From Acetobacterium sp. (GTDB taxonomy: Bacteria > Bacillota > Clostridia > Eubacteriales > Eubacteriaceae), in NCBI RefSeq assembly GCF_030652775.1, contig NZ_JAUSPS010000012.1, forward strand, positions 1 through 64,000: DNA of 64,000 bases, read 5' to 3'. Numbering within the stretch: the first letter of the stretch is position 1; every line of letters begins with the position of its first letter. Position numbers and translations under genes: made by a program. The notes beneath the pieces were generated by a model. That model made no database searches. It was given only the letters and a program-made list of their open reading frames with translations, and was not told the origin of the DNA. This document shows positions 16,913 through 25,442 of the stretch, piece by piece.

Positions 16913-17476
16913 ATGGATGATATTATAAAGATTGAAAGAGAAAAAAGACGAATCCAACGAAAGCGAAAAAGACAGCGCAGTAGCATTGTCGCATTCATGA
17001 TTTTGTTTATCGTTACTTCAGCCGGGGTTGTTGGTGCGCAAACCCAAGGATATGAAGTTTTTTATCATGGCGAAAGTCTTGGCTATGTGCAGTCTTCCGG
17101 CCTTTTCAAATCAGCGGTTGATCGCATTGAAAACAATCTGATGGAATGTTACAATTACGATAATATTCATTTAGGTGATGGCTTTGAACTTATTCCGGCT
17201 CGGGTGGAGAATCCCATGGATTTGGATACCTGTGTTAAGGTATTAAACAGCAATGGCATTGAACTTTATGTTAGTGGTGCAGCTATTTTAATGGATGGTG
17301 AAAAAATCGGGACAGTAACATCATTGGATCAAGCGCAGGGTCTCATTGAAGCGTACAAGAATATCAGTAGCAATAAAAGAATCGGCGATTTTAAATGTGT
17401 GGAAGTAATGGTACCATTGTCTGAGACAAAAGACTTTGCGACCATGCTGTCGACCTTAAAAGCACATATAAAATAA
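16913..17476 (+). CDS. Exported paralogue of the M23 peptidase N-terminal domain
   Basis: 187 residues: basic start (RKRKRQRSS), one hydrophobic segment (IVAFMILFIVTSAGVVGA), then QTQGYEVFYHGESLGYVQSSG, which aligns with the QTRAYEVIYKGTSIGCVDN segment of the upstream peptidase. There is no HxH or other M23 motif, so it is a stalk-less, catalysis-free relative. It could be a partner, regulator or decoy for the peptidase. A second repeat of the domain appears at AAILMDGEKIGTVTSLDQA. It has its own promoter resembling that of the peptidase gene. Function unknown. Confidence 0.7.
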   Translation: MDDIIKIEREKRRIQRKRKRQRSSIVAFMILFIVTSAGVVGAQTQGYEVFYHGESLGYVQSSGLFKSAVDRIENNLMECYNYDNIHLGDGFELIPARVENPMDLDTCVKVLNSNGIELYVSGAAILMDGEKIGTVTSLDQAQGLIEAYKNISSNKRIGDFKCVEVMVPLSETKDFATMLSTLKAHIK

Positions 17477-17527
17477 AAAAATCAATCACCGGCTTAGGCT
17501 CTTGATTGAGGTTGTTGACATACTACC

Positions 17528-17625
17528 GTACCGACCAATTGTTAATCTGTTGTTTGCTGCGGGTTCGGACAGGCTACCGCCTGTTCGCCCCGATGCAAAC
17601 AACATGATGTAACAATTGTCGGTAC
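17528..17625 (+). repeat. GTACCGAC palindromic element, copy 4 (long form)
   Basis: 98 bp with the standard ends and inner GGACAGGCT/CGCCTGTTCG hairpin, 51 nt after the preceding stop. Confidence 0.9.
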
Positions 17626-17639
17626 TGGGTAATCTTTAT

Positions 17640-17677
17640 CAACACCTCAGTTGTTTACTTAGGCTGGTGTTTTTTTC
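17640..17677 (+). terminator. Terminator-like hairpin just before recX
   Basis: AACACC / GGTGTT stem with a 19-nt loop, followed by seven T, ending immediately upstream of the recX ribosome site. It may terminate the 16913 transcript or attenuate recX. Confidence 0.55.
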
Positions 17678-17690
17678 AGGAGGAAGAGAG

Positions 17691-18383
17691 ATGGCGGAAA
17701 TCACTCGGGAGAAAGCCATGGATATGGCGGTAAAATATCTGTCGTTTAAGTCACGTACCAGCAGTGAAATGGTTGAATACCTGAAGAAAAAGAATGTCGA
17801 TGATGTAATAATTAGCGATGTGATGCAAAAGCTTGGTGAATACCGGTATATTGATGATGTGGTTTATTTGAAAAACTATGTCGAAAACAATCGCCATCTG
17901 AATTACTATGGCTCCCGACGGATGATTCAGGATTTAAAAAAAAGAGGGATCGACGATCAGTTGCTACTTTCGCTGGAAGATCTTTTTTCAAAGGAAGACG
18001 AATATCAAGGCTGTGAGATGGTAGCAAAAAAGAATTTGCGGGCGTTGAAGGGACAAACCTCGGCACAGAAGAAAAAAAAGCTGTATGATAAGCTGGGAAG
18101 AATGGGTTACCCCACTGAAATGGTTCTAGAAGTGATTAAAACCCTGGTTCGGGAAGAAGAACCCCTGGAGCTAACTGAGGATGAGTTGGCCGATGAAGAA
18201 CAGAAACTCAGTGAGAAGCTAAACCGTGATTATGAAAAATATCTGCGCGCTCACCAGCGAAAAGGGGCAGTCGGAAAAGAGCTGATGTTCCGGATCAAAA
18301 AGAGCCTGATGGGTCGGGGCTATCCCTATGCGTTGATAAATAAAAAGCTGGAAGCGAAGCGTGAAGAGCTGGGTGAAGAATAG
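17691..18383 (+). CDS. recX: Regulatory protein RecX
   Basis: Modulator that binds and inhibits RecA filaments. 230 residues from ATG 17691, preceded by AGGAGGAAGAG; the longer open frame upstream would run through palindromic element copy 4 and is not credible. It has three tandem helical RecX repeats: ITREKAMDMAVKYLSFKSRT, then VVYLKNYVENNRHLNYYGSRRM, then YDKLGRMGYPTEMVLEVIKT, with a charged C-terminal repeat YLRAHQRKGAVGKELMFRIK. recA is not in the window. A terminator-like hairpin abuts its ribosome site, so expression may depend on readthrough or an internal promoter. Confidence 0.9.
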   Translation: MAEITREKAMDMAVKYLSFKSRTSSEMVEYLKKKNVDDVIISDVMQKLGEYRYIDDVVYLKNYVENNRHLNYYGSRRMIQDLKKRGIDDQLLLSLEDLFSKEDEYQGCEMVAKKNLRALKGQTSAQKKKKLYDKLGRMGYPTEMVLEVIKTLVREEEPLELTEDELADEEQKLSEKLNRDYEKYLRAHQRKGAVGKELMFRIKKSLMGRGYPYALINKKLEAKREELGEE

Positions 18384-18429
18384 AAGTACGGGCGATCACG
18401 GATGACCAAGGGGTCAGCGCCCCTCGCCC

Positions 18430-19281
18430 TTACAATCCCAACCGCTTTATCAGATAGGGAATGGCGCGTTCAAAACAGACCCCATAGCGTTTTTCCTGAC
18501 CCAGTTCCACTGTTTTTAGAATACATTCTCTGGTGTAATCCACAGCAATCTGCGTGGATTCTTTTAAATTAAAGTCGTTTAGCAACCCGGAAAGAAGGGT
18601 GCTTCCAAAAATGTCACCGGTGCCATGGAAATAATCAGAAACTCGCTCATTGAAGGCATAGTCAAAGGTTTTGGTTTCGCTGTCGTAGGTGGCAGCACCG
18701 AGTTGTGAGGGGTCAAATGAAATGCCGGTGACCACTACTTTTTTAGAACCCAGCTGGGATAGTTTAACTAACAATTGCTCCACATAGTTTTGATCATAAT
18801 CCTCGCCCACGTAAGGTTCATCCAGCAGGAAAGCGGCCTCGGTGAGGTTGGGGACAATAATATCAGCTTTGGCGCAAAGTTTGGTCATACCTTTGGCCAT
18901 TTCGGCACTATAAATGGAATAAAGCTCACCGTGGTCAGCCATCACCGGATCTACCAGAATCAGGGTTTTTTCGGACTGGAAGGTGTCAAAGAGATTGGCG
19001 ACCAGATCAATCTGTTCAAAGGAGCCTAAAAAGCCGCTATATAGAGCATCAAATTCCAGATTAAGCGATTGCCAGTGATCGGAAATGGGACGGATATCAG
19101 CAGTTAAATCCCGGTAGGTGAAATTTTCAAAACCGCCGGTATGGGTGGACAGAACAGCGGTTGGCAAGACGCTGGTATCAAACCCGGCGGCTGAGATAAT
19201 CGGCAGGGCGACAGTCAGGGAACATCGCCCGACACAGGAAATATCATGAATAGCGGCAACCCGCTTTTGTTTGGTTTGCAT
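18430..19281 (-). CDS. Pyridoxal/pyridoxamine kinase (PdxK/PdxY family)
   Basis: Ribokinase-fold kinase, 283 residues, phosphorylating vitamin B6 vitamers with ATP. Family marks are AAIHDISCVGRCSLTVALPIIS at the N terminus, the substrate loop TAVLSTHTGGFENFTYRDLT, and the anion hole with catalytic Asp in YFHGTGDIFGSTLLSGLL. IHDISCVGRCS is typical of the Firmicute PdxK-like group. Its ribosome site is AAGGAGATCC. It is divergent from a MocR/GabR-type regulator, whose PdxR members activate PLP synthesis, so co-regulation through the 97-bp spacer is likely. Confidence 0.88.
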   Translation of the reverse strand: MQTKQKRVAAIHDISCVGRCSLTVALPIISAAGFDTSVLPTAVLSTHTGGFENFTYRDLTADIRPISDHWQSLNLEFDALYSGFLGSFEQIDLVANLFDTFQSEKTLILVDPVMADHGELYSIYSAEMAKGMTKLCAKADIIVPNLTEAAFLLDEPYVGEDYDQNYVEQLLVKLSQLGSKKVVVTGISFDPSQLGAATYDSETKTFDYAFNERVSDYFHGTGDIFGSTLLSGLLNDFNLKESTQIAVDYTRECILKTVELGQEKRYGVCFERAIPYLIKRLGL

Positions 19282-19381
19282 TTGGATCTCCTTGTTTTAA
19301 ATTATCTTATTATATGTTAAAATTGAACCTGTAAAAAGCCTCAGATAATCGAAAAACTATGGGTTCAGACAAGGAGAGATG

Positions 19382-20776
19382 ATGATTACGATACCATTTA
19401 CGAATAAGGGTGCCTTTCTTTATGTAGAGATCTATGAATTTATCAAGCAGAGTATTACCGAGGGCAGTTTGAAATATGGCGAGAAACTTCCTTCAAAGCG
19501 GAGTCTGGCCAGTCATTTGGCAGTGAGCGTGAATACGGTGGATGCGGCCTATGGTCAATTAGTGGCCGAAGGATACCTTGAGGCCATTCCCAAAAGAGGT
19601 TATTTTGTTTGTCAGATCGATACCTATTTATTAAAACAAAAGGATCAGATTCAGGAAGAAAGCATTAGAACAGCAACAGCGGAAACGATCAAAATCGATT
19701 TTTCACCCAATGCCATCGACCAGCGTATTTTTCCCTATGAAGCCTTTCGCAAAATATTCAAATCAACCTTTAACGAATACGACAGTAATTTATTAAATAA
19801 ACCAGATATTCAGGGCGAACTGGAACTACGAAAAGCCTTGGTAGAGTTACTCTATCGATCCCGGGGAGTACGCTGCACTGAAGAGCAGATCATTATCGGA
19901 TCAGGAACAGATCATTTGCTGCAAATTTTAGGTCTGCTTTGGGGTCGGAATAAATCGGTGGTGCTGGAGAACCCGGTTTATCTTAAAGCTTATAATATTT
20001 TTGAAAAAATGGGGAATCCGGTTATTTCCATCGACATTGATGAAAAGGGGATTCAAATCGAACCGATGCAAGCCTATTCGGATGTGGCAGTTTATGTGAC
20101 CCCATCCCATCAGTTCCCGCTGGGAATGAGTATGCCCATTGACCGGCGGATTCGATTACTGAATTTTGCCAATCAGGAAGCGGAGACTTATATTATTGAG
20201 GATGACTATGACAGCGAATTCCGGTATAATGAAAAGCCCTTGCCGTCGCTCCAGAGTATTGATAATAACGGCAAAGTGATTTACATTGGCACCTTTTCAA
20301 AATCGATTGCCCCATCCTTCCGGATCAGTTATATGGTTTTGCCGGTCGAATTGCTAAAGGCCTATCGGGAAATAGCGGATGCTATCAGTTCACCGGTTTC
20401 CAGTCTGGAGCAGAAAATGATTGGTGCTTTTATTTCCAGCGGGATTTTCGAAAAACATGTTAATAAAATGCGAAAAGTTTATAAAGGAAAACGAATTCTC
20501 TTAATGAATGCCCTAAAAAAATGGGGAAAGCGGGTCAAAATTACTGGTGAAAATGCTGGCCATCATCTGCTGGTGCAGCTTGACAACGGCCTGACCGAGG
20601 AAGATATGTATCGCCGGGCTCTGGCACGGGACGTTCGGGTTTATCCGGTCTCGCCCTATTTTATTCATGGCGTGCCAGAGAATTATAAAAGCATGGTTTT
20701 GCTGGGGTATGGTTCGCTGACCGATGAACAGATTTACAGTGGCATCGGGATTTTAAAAGAAGCCTGGGAGTTATGA
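19382..20776 (+). CDS. MocR/GabR family regulator (PdxR-like)
   Basis: Chimeric regulator of about 464 residues: an N-terminal GntR winged helix (KYGEKLPSKRSLASHLAVSV, then NTVDAAYGQLVAEGYLEA) fused to a class I aminotransferase fold that senses PLP. The PLP lysine lies in YIGTFSKSIAPSFRISYMVLP. The GTDHLLQILGLLWG and EDDYDSEFRYNEKPLPSLQ segments are characteristic. ATG 19382 is preferred over ATG 19379, because AGGAG lies only 2 nt before the latter. Divergent placement beside the pyridoxal kinase suggests control of vitamin B6 salvage. Confidence 0.9.
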   Translation: MITIPFTNKGAFLYVEIYEFIKQSITEGSLKYGEKLPSKRSLASHLAVSVNTVDAAYGQLVAEGYLEAIPKRGYFVCQIDTYLLKQKDQIQEESIRTATAETIKIDFSPNAIDQRIFPYEAFRKIFKSTFNEYDSNLLNKPDIQGELELRKALVELLYRSRGVRCTEEQIIIGSGTDHLLQILGLLWGRNKSVVLENPVYLKAYNIFEKMGNPVISIDIDEKGIQIEPMQAYSDVAVYVTPSHQFPLGMSMPIDRRIRLLNFANQEAETYIIEDDYDSEFRYNEKPLPSLQSIDNNGKVIYIGTFSKSIAPSFRISYMVLPVELLKAYREIADAISSPVSSLEQKMIGAFISSGIFEKHVNKMRKVYKGKRILLMNALKKWGKRVKITGENAGHHLLVQLDNGLTEEDMYRRALARDVRVYPVSPYFIHGVPENYKSMVLLGYGSLTDEQIYSGIGILKEAWEL

Positions 20777-20805
20777 TCGATTGGTAGGGATTCTGCATAA
20801 AGCTG

Positions 20806-20840
20806 AGAGTAAATAAACTGAATATTTACTCTTTTTTTTA
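20806..20840 (+). terminator. Terminator of the MocR gene
   Basis: Ten-bp perfect stem AGAGTAAATA / TATTTACTCT, 7-nt loop, then eight T. Confidence 0.9.
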
Positions 20841-20887
20841 TTTTCCAAGAGTGGTAATATCAAGGAAAAAGAGATAGGAGATTGAAA

Positions 20888-21271
20888 GTGGGAAATAAAA
20901 GCAAATCGATCGACAGGCGAAAGATCAGCAAGCGACATAATGTTAGGGGTTTTACTCTGATGGAAATAATTGTAGTGATTGCGGTTTTAGGCGCCCTGGC
21001 GGCGTTGGCGATTCCACGGTTTACCGGTGTTCTCGAAAATTCTCAAAAAAATACTGATCAGGCGAATATCCGCATCGTTGAAAGTGCTGTAGAGTTGTAC
21101 AAGGCCGAAGTTGGAGACATTCCTGCTGAAGTAAAGACGTTTAACGAACTTGTTGAGGAGTTGAATGATAAGGGTTATCTTAAAAATACCGAGGTGAAGG
21201 CGGTTACCAAGGGGAAAATATTCACCTATAATGCCGGGACAAAACAGATCAGTTTAACAGCCGGTCCATAG
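20888..21271 (+). CDS. Type IV pilin-like major pseudopilin
   Basis: Prepilin of 127 residues, start GTG 20888 (AGGAG 7 nt upstream; TTG 20882 is only 1 nt from the site). The class III leader ends RG21 and the mature protein begins FTLMEIIVVIAVLGALAALA with Glu at +5, then IPRFTGVLENSQKNTDQANI. The C-terminal part resembles small clostridial pilins such as PilA/ComGC. It is the first gene of a seven-to-eight gene operon with minor pilins and PilM/N/O-like assembly proteins. Cleavage requires a prepilin peptidase not encoded here. Confidence 0.85.
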   Translation: MGNKSKSIDRRKISKRHNVRGFTLMEIIVVIAVLGALAALAIPRFTGVLENSQKNTDQANIRIVESAVELYKAEVGDIPAEVKTFNELVEELNDKGYLKNTEVKAVTKGKIFTYNAGTKQISLTAGP

Positions 21272-21286
21272 GGATGAACAGCCCTG

Positions 21287-21784
21287 ATGAAAACGAATAC
21301 AACTACCAAAAAAATTATGATGATGGATAATAAGTGTTTAAAAGCGATAGCCGGTTATACCTTGTTGGAGTTACTGATATCGCTTTCGGTTTTATCGCTA
21401 CTCACAGTGATGTTGTTCAGCACCGGATTTGTCGGTCGAGATGCCTTTAGTGAAACGGCTTATGAAGTCGAATGTGAGAAAATATTATATGCTTTGCTCC
21501 AGTATCAAAATGAAGCAATTATGGATGGCTGGAAAAGGAGGGTTCACTTCTACGATCATGGGATGCAGGTTATCTGGACAATCGACGGGGTGGTTCATCG
21601 TGACTATATCCCAGTGGAAACCTTGACCTTTGACGGGAGTTATACTGGCGCAATCGATTTAATTCTGCATGAACATGGAACCGTGGCCCAGGCAGGAACA
21701 GTCAAGCTGATCAGTAACAATGGGGTGGTCAGAAAACTCATTGTTCAGGTGGGAAATGGAAGGATTTATTTAGATGAACCATAG
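21287..21784 (+). CDS. Minor prepilin (ComGD/GspH-like)
   Basis: 165 residues with a 23-residue leader ending AG23 and mature start YTLLELLISLSVLSLLTVML (Glu at +5). The rest is a beta-rich minor-pilin head (MQVIWTIDGVVHRDY, then GTVKLISNNGVVRKLIVQVG). The ribosome site is weak and translation may be coupled to the preceding pilin. It overlaps the next gene by 11 bp. Confidence 0.78.
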   Translation: MKTNTTTKKIMMMDNKCLKAIAGYTLLELLISLSVLSLLTVMLFSTGFVGRDAFSETAYEVECEKILYALLQYQNEAIMDGWKRRVHFYDHGMQVIWTIDGVVHRDYIPVETLTFDGSYTGAIDLILHEHGTVAQAGTVKLISNNGVVRKLIVQVGNGRIYLDEP

Positions 21785-22184
21785 CGGAAGAACTGGGTTC
21801 AGGCGGATCATAAAATCACCAGGAGGGTACACCATTATCGAAGCGATTATCGCTATTGCTGTCTGTGGAGCTGGTCTGGCGATGATTCTGGGGCTGGTTG
21901 GAATGGCGATAAAAACGGAGATGGTATCCAAAACTATTTTTGAACAGTCGCTTGAGATTAACTGCATTGCCGATACGATTAATCTCAGTTTACAGGAAGA
22001 ATCAGCTCAGAGTCTTTCGGAAAGAGTGGATCAGGTTTTAGCCAGTAAATACCCGAACTATCAGCTGGCGGGAGTCAGACCGGGTCGTCAAACCAGTTTA
22101 TATACGCTTGAGATTTTACATCGGGGCGGGAATCATATCGATAAGCGGTTCCATATTAAGGTGTTCTGGAGGCCGGATGAGTGA
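21774..22184 (+). CDS. Minor prepilin (PilV/GspI-like)
   Basis: 136 residues; leader ends GG18, mature N terminus YTIIEAIIAIAVCGAGLAMI with Glu at +5. The C-terminal segment is short and unassigned. Overlaps with both neighbours (11 bp upstream, 8 bp downstream) show an operon. Confidence 0.78.
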   Translation: MNHSGRTGFRRIIKSPGGYTIIEAIIAIAVCGAGLAMILGLVGMAIKTEMVSKTIFEQSLEINCIADTINLSLQEESAQSLSERVDQVLASKYPNYQLAGVRPGRQTSLYTLEILHRGGNHIDKRFHIKVFWRPDE

Positions 22185-22680
22185 TCGGGGAGGTAGAAAA
22201 AAAGACGGTTTTTCTCTAATTGAGGTACTGACCGCGCTGATGGTTATTTCGCTGGTGCTGATGCTGCTGCTGTCGGGTTTGATCTATATCAATACCATCA
22301 GTAAAAAGGCTGAGTCGAATCAGAAATTATTTTATTCGCAACGTTATATCGAGTTGTATTTTCAGAAACAGGTTTTAAGTTCAGAAAAAATATATTTTAA
22401 AAATAACCGGGTCTATCTTCAGGATCTGGAAAATCCAGATGAGTTCTACAACTATTATCGCTACAGCGTGGGCTATTTAAGACGATACAAGGTCTATAAA
22501 GACGGCTTGAACCCGATTGGAAAAGGCCAGAGCAGTCAGTTTAGCGATGGCATTGAGTATTTCTCGATGACCCTGGGTGCCAATCAGGAAATAATTCTAA
22601 AATACAGTCTGGTCGTTGAAGGAACGGTTTATTATCGGGAAACAACGATTTCCCATGGCAGAGTGGTGGAATTTGTATGA
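22177..22680 (+). CDS. Minor prepilin (GspJ/ComGF-like)
   Basis: 167 residues from ATG 22177 with GGAGG upstream; leader MSDRGGRKKDG11, mature start FSLIEVLTALMVISLVLMLL (Glu at +5). The body (YSQRYIELYFQKQVLSSEKIYF, then FYNYYRYSVGYLRRYK) resembles GspJ/ComGF-like minor pilins. It overlaps both neighbours by a few bases. Confidence 0.78.
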   Translation: MSDRGGRKKDGFSLIEVLTALMVISLVLMLLLSGLIYINTISKKAESNQKLFYSQRYIELYFQKQVLSSEKIYFKNNRVYLQDLENPDEFYNYYRYSVGYLRRYKVYKDGLNPIGKGQSSQFSDGIEYFSMTLGANQEIILKYSLVVEGTVYYRETTISHGRVVEFV

Positions 22681-23102
22681 GAAAATCGAACCAAAATGAA
22701 AATGGTTTTGTGCTGCCCCTGGTTCTGGTTGCGATTGCGATTCTGGCAGCCGCTGCGGGTTACATGCTAACCCGGGGAATGGCCGAACTGCAGGCAAATG
22801 TCTTGAATCAGGATTATCAGTTATGTATTTTGACGGGAAAAAACGCCATGGCTGTTCTTCAAGCTGAGCTTGAGGAAGACGTCAATTATTCAGGCACCGG
22901 CGTTAAGGTCGCTGATGAAAATGGCGGATTTTATGAGATTGAGATCTTTAAAACATCGGAAAAGCTGCGATATATGGAAGTGAAAAGTGAATATCGTGCT
23001 TATCAGAAAAAATTCAGCGGTGAAATAGAACTGATACCTGACGCTGCCGCACCGTCGGGTCAGATTGTCAGGTTTAACTGGAAGATGTTAGGGGGCGTTT
23101 AA
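22677..23102 (+). CDS. PilX-like prepilin without Glu+5
   Basis: 141 residues, start in an ATGA overlap with the previous gene. A short leader ends NG10 and is followed by FVLPLVLVAIAILAAAAGYML. The mature +5 glutamate is missing, as in tip or GspK/PilX-type subunits. The rest is charged and unassigned. Placement at the end of the pilin block suggests a minor, possibly tip, subunit. Confidence 0.65.
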   Translation: MRKSNQNENGFVLPLVLVAIAILAAAAGYMLTRGMAELQANVLNQDYQLCILTGKNAMAVLQAELEEDVNYSGTGVKVADENGGFYEIEIFKTSEKLRYMEVKSEYRAYQKKFSGEIELIPDAAAPSGQIVRFNWKMLGGV

Positions 23103-23106
23103 TCCT

Positions 23107-24081
23107 TTGAAAAAGCGAAAAAAGCTCTGGATTGTCGATCTGGGCGAAGCATTAACAAAAATAGTCGTTGGGGTAATGGATGAGTCTGGAATGGTAGAGG
23201 TCAAGGATTTTCGGATTGTAGAAACACCGGAACAAGTTTGGCCGGAAGTAAATTCTGAAAAGAAGCCAAAGATCAGGGGCTTTTTGCGGCCGCTTTTAAA
23301 AGGATATCGCCGCAAAGATGAAGTGATGTTATTAATTAATCATAAAGAGATGATGGTGGCGGCATTTACCTTTCCAATGATGACCCTTCCAGAAGTGGAA
23401 GAGGCGGTTTACTGGCAGATGCAGCTGCTTACTTCAGAAAATCTGGAGCATTGGCGGATCGATTTTGTCGCTCGGGCGCAAACCCAATGGTTTGAATGCC
23501 TGGGGATCGACGAGAAGAAACTGGATGTGCTGGGAGTTGCGGTTGATAAAGCGCAGCTCGTCTGGTATTCCCGGATTTTCAAGAAGTCCGGATGTGATTT
23601 ACAATCTATCGTTCCCCAGTTTTACACCTTTACCTGCCTCATGAATCAGGAGGTGAAACAACCGACGCTGATGATCGAGATGGGAAAAAGCGGCACCCGC
23701 TTTTTTTATTATTACGGGGGTTCGCTGATTGAAAATCATCGGCTTGAGCTGGAAAAGGATTGGGACGGAGAAACATATCTACAGCAGATTATAAAAACAG
23801 CTAAGGAGATTTTTATGTCACCGTTAAGGGGTGACATCACCGAAAAAATTGGCAATATTTACCTGCTGGGGGGAGAAAGTCTGCATGCTGGGGTGCTGGA
23901 GTATCTGGCGAAATGGATGGCCAAAGAAATCCGACCAGGCTATTCTCTTCTTGATGAGAAGGAGGAACTGGTTTTTTCCAGGCAAATGTCGAAAGCGGAA
24001 CTTTGTTTGATCACGCCCTGTGTGTGTGGCTTGATCAAATGGGCTCAAAGCGGTCAGATGGGTGGGTCGTATGAAGCATGA
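23107..24081 (+). CDS. PilM-like actin-fold pilus assembly protein
   Basis: 324 residues, TTG start at 23107 after TTAGGGGGCG. The N terminus KLWIVDLGEALTKIVVGVMD is an actin-like phosphate-1 loop. Further marks are ALPEVEEAVYWQMQ-like LPEVEEAVYWQMQ, typical of PilM's interaction region, and IGNIYLLGGESL (second nucleotide loop). In type IV pili PilM binds the PilN tail on the cytoplasmic side. The PilN-like gene follows with an 11-bp overlap, supporting the assignment. Confidence 0.8.
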   Translation: MKKRKKLWIVDLGEALTKIVVGVMDESGMVEVKDFRIVETPEQVWPEVNSEKKPKIRGFLRPLLKGYRRKDEVMLLINHKEMMVAAFTFPMMTLPEVEEAVYWQMQLLTSENLEHWRIDFVARAQTQWFECLGIDEKKLDVLGVAVDKAQLVWYSRIFKKSGCDLQSIVPQFYTFTCLMNQEVKQPTLMIEMGKSGTRFFYYYGGSLIENHRLELEKDWDGETYLQQIIKTAKEIFMSPLRGDITEKIGNIYLLGGESLHAGVLEYLAKWMAKEIRPGYSLLDEKEELVFSRQMSKAELCLITPCVCGLIKWAQSGQMGGSYEA

Positions 24082-24637
24082 TATGAATTTACTGCCAGTT
24101 GTTCCGGAACCAAAGAAACGAGGGAATTTGTCTGGCAGAAAAGGATGGGTGGTTTTTAGTGTTCTGCTTGTAGGCGTGCTGGTAATTTATGGGCTGTTGT
24201 TTTTAGGGGATCTGTCCTGTCAGAAGGAGATCAAACAGATGGAAGCGAACATTGAAACGAAGTCGGACTATCAAGTTATCTATACCAATCTTTCCCATCA
24301 AAAAGCGGTGTTGGAACACCGCCAGCTTCTTTTAGAATCGATCAGCAAAGGCCGGGAGCTGCCGCTGCAAACGATGGTCGAAATACACAAGGTATTGCCA
24401 GCTGGGATTAAACTTTCGCACTATAATTTCCAGGATGGTCGACTGATTATTTCGGGCGAAACACAAAAAAAAGATGCGATTATGGAATTTAAAGAAAAAC
24501 TCTCCAGTCTGGATGTTTTCCCGGTGATTAATATGGTTAATACCAATAAAATCGAAGAAACATCGGCTGATAACAAAACAGTGAGTAGGGAAGAAGTGTG
24601 GGAATTTACATTTGATATTCGAGTGACTGAGGTGTAA
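24071..24637 (+). CDS. PilN-like pilus assembly membrane protein
   Basis: 188 residues from ATG 24071; GGTGGG lies just upstream, making it a better start than GTG 24062. The N terminus HDMNLLPVVPEP carries the conserved NLLP motif by which PilN contacts PilM. One membrane helix follows (WVVFSVLLVGVLVIYGLLFL), then a coiled-coil region and a ferredoxin-like fold (LSHYNFQDGRLIISGETQKK). Overlaps the PilM-like gene and is followed 3 nt later by the PilO-like gene. Confidence 0.8.
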   Translation: MKHDMNLLPVVPEPKKRGNLSGRKGWVVFSVLLVGVLVIYGLLFLGDLSCQKEIKQMEANIETKSDYQVIYTNLSHQKAVLEHRQLLLESISKGRELPLQTMVEIHKVLPAGIKLSHYNFQDGRLIISGETQKKDAIMEFKEKLSSLDVFPVINMVNTNKIEETSADNKTVSREEVWEFTFDIRVTEV

Positions 24638-24640
24638 GAG

Positions 24641-25342
24641 GTGAACAGAAAAAATATCGGGCCGTTTGATGAAAAAGTCGCCAGATCCCCAGAGCAGCCT
24701 CCGCAAAACAAAAAAATAAGGATTGAAAAGGCAATTGTATCAGGAGCTTTGATTATCATTCTGATGGCTTTATTGGTGATTCCCAAATATGAAGCTTACT
24801 GCGAAAATAAATTGATTCTGGCTGAAAAAGTCAACTATAACCGGGAATTGCCGGACGAAATGACGGAGGAAAGCTATTTAAAGCAGCTTAACACAATTGG
24901 CCTGCAGCTGCATGAAAACCAGCGTAATCTGCCGGAAAGTCTGGATACTGTCAGCTTATATGAGGCAGTGGCAAAAATGGCGGAAGCGGCAAAGGTCGGC
25001 CTAACTTCACTGGAGTTTGATTCAGCCGATATTCAGATCGATGATCAGCTGGGAATGAAAATTGATGCGGCCTTTATGGAAAATGAAGAGAAAATAATCG
25101 TCGGCCCCGATGGCAAATATTTAGCGACCTGCGAATTTTCGGTGGTCTGTTCCGGGAATGATGAAACATTTATGGCTTTTCTCAATGAACTAAACCAATG
25201 TTCACCGATCATCCGCGTCATCAGTTACGAAATCAAAAAAGGAACGGCTGACGAAAAACAGCTGCGCCTGAAACTGGAAAGCTACGGAATGCAGGAAGAT
25301 AACCAGACTAATAAGGAGAATGAAGCGGTCGATCAACAGTAA
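24641..25342 (+). CDS. PilO-like pilus assembly membrane protein
   Basis: 233 residues, GTG start after TAAGAG. A single membrane helix (AIVSGALIIILMALLVI, about 32-48) is followed by a periplasm-side coiled coil and an alpha/beta domain. Position after PilN and topology suit PilO; similarity itself is low. No PilB, PilC, PilT, PilD or secretin-like gene follows, so this operon carries only pilins and the alignment complex. Confidence 0.7.
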   Translation: MNRKNIGPFDEKVARSPEQPPQNKKIRIEKAIVSGALIIILMALLVIPKYEAYCENKLILAEKVNYNRELPDEMTEESYLKQLNTIGLQLHENQRNLPESLDTVSLYEAVAKMAEAAKVGLTSLEFDSADIQIDDQLGMKIDAAFMENEEKIIVGPDGKYLATCEFSVVCSGNDETFMAFLNELNQCSPIIRVISYEIKKGTADEKQLRLKLESYGMQEDNQTNKENEAVDQQ

Positions 25343-25442
25343 AAAAGGTTGGCACCGTAAATCGGGTATGGAAAGAAACGTCTTGCAGGCAGGGCCTGAA
25401 TAAGGATAGAATGCTAAAATAGTCAATCAGAAGGGTGGTAAA

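Noticed and set aside
17616-17690. Longer RecX N terminus
   Set aside because: The added codons lie in the palindromic element and terminator-like hairpin, while ATG 17691 has an excellent AGGAGG site.
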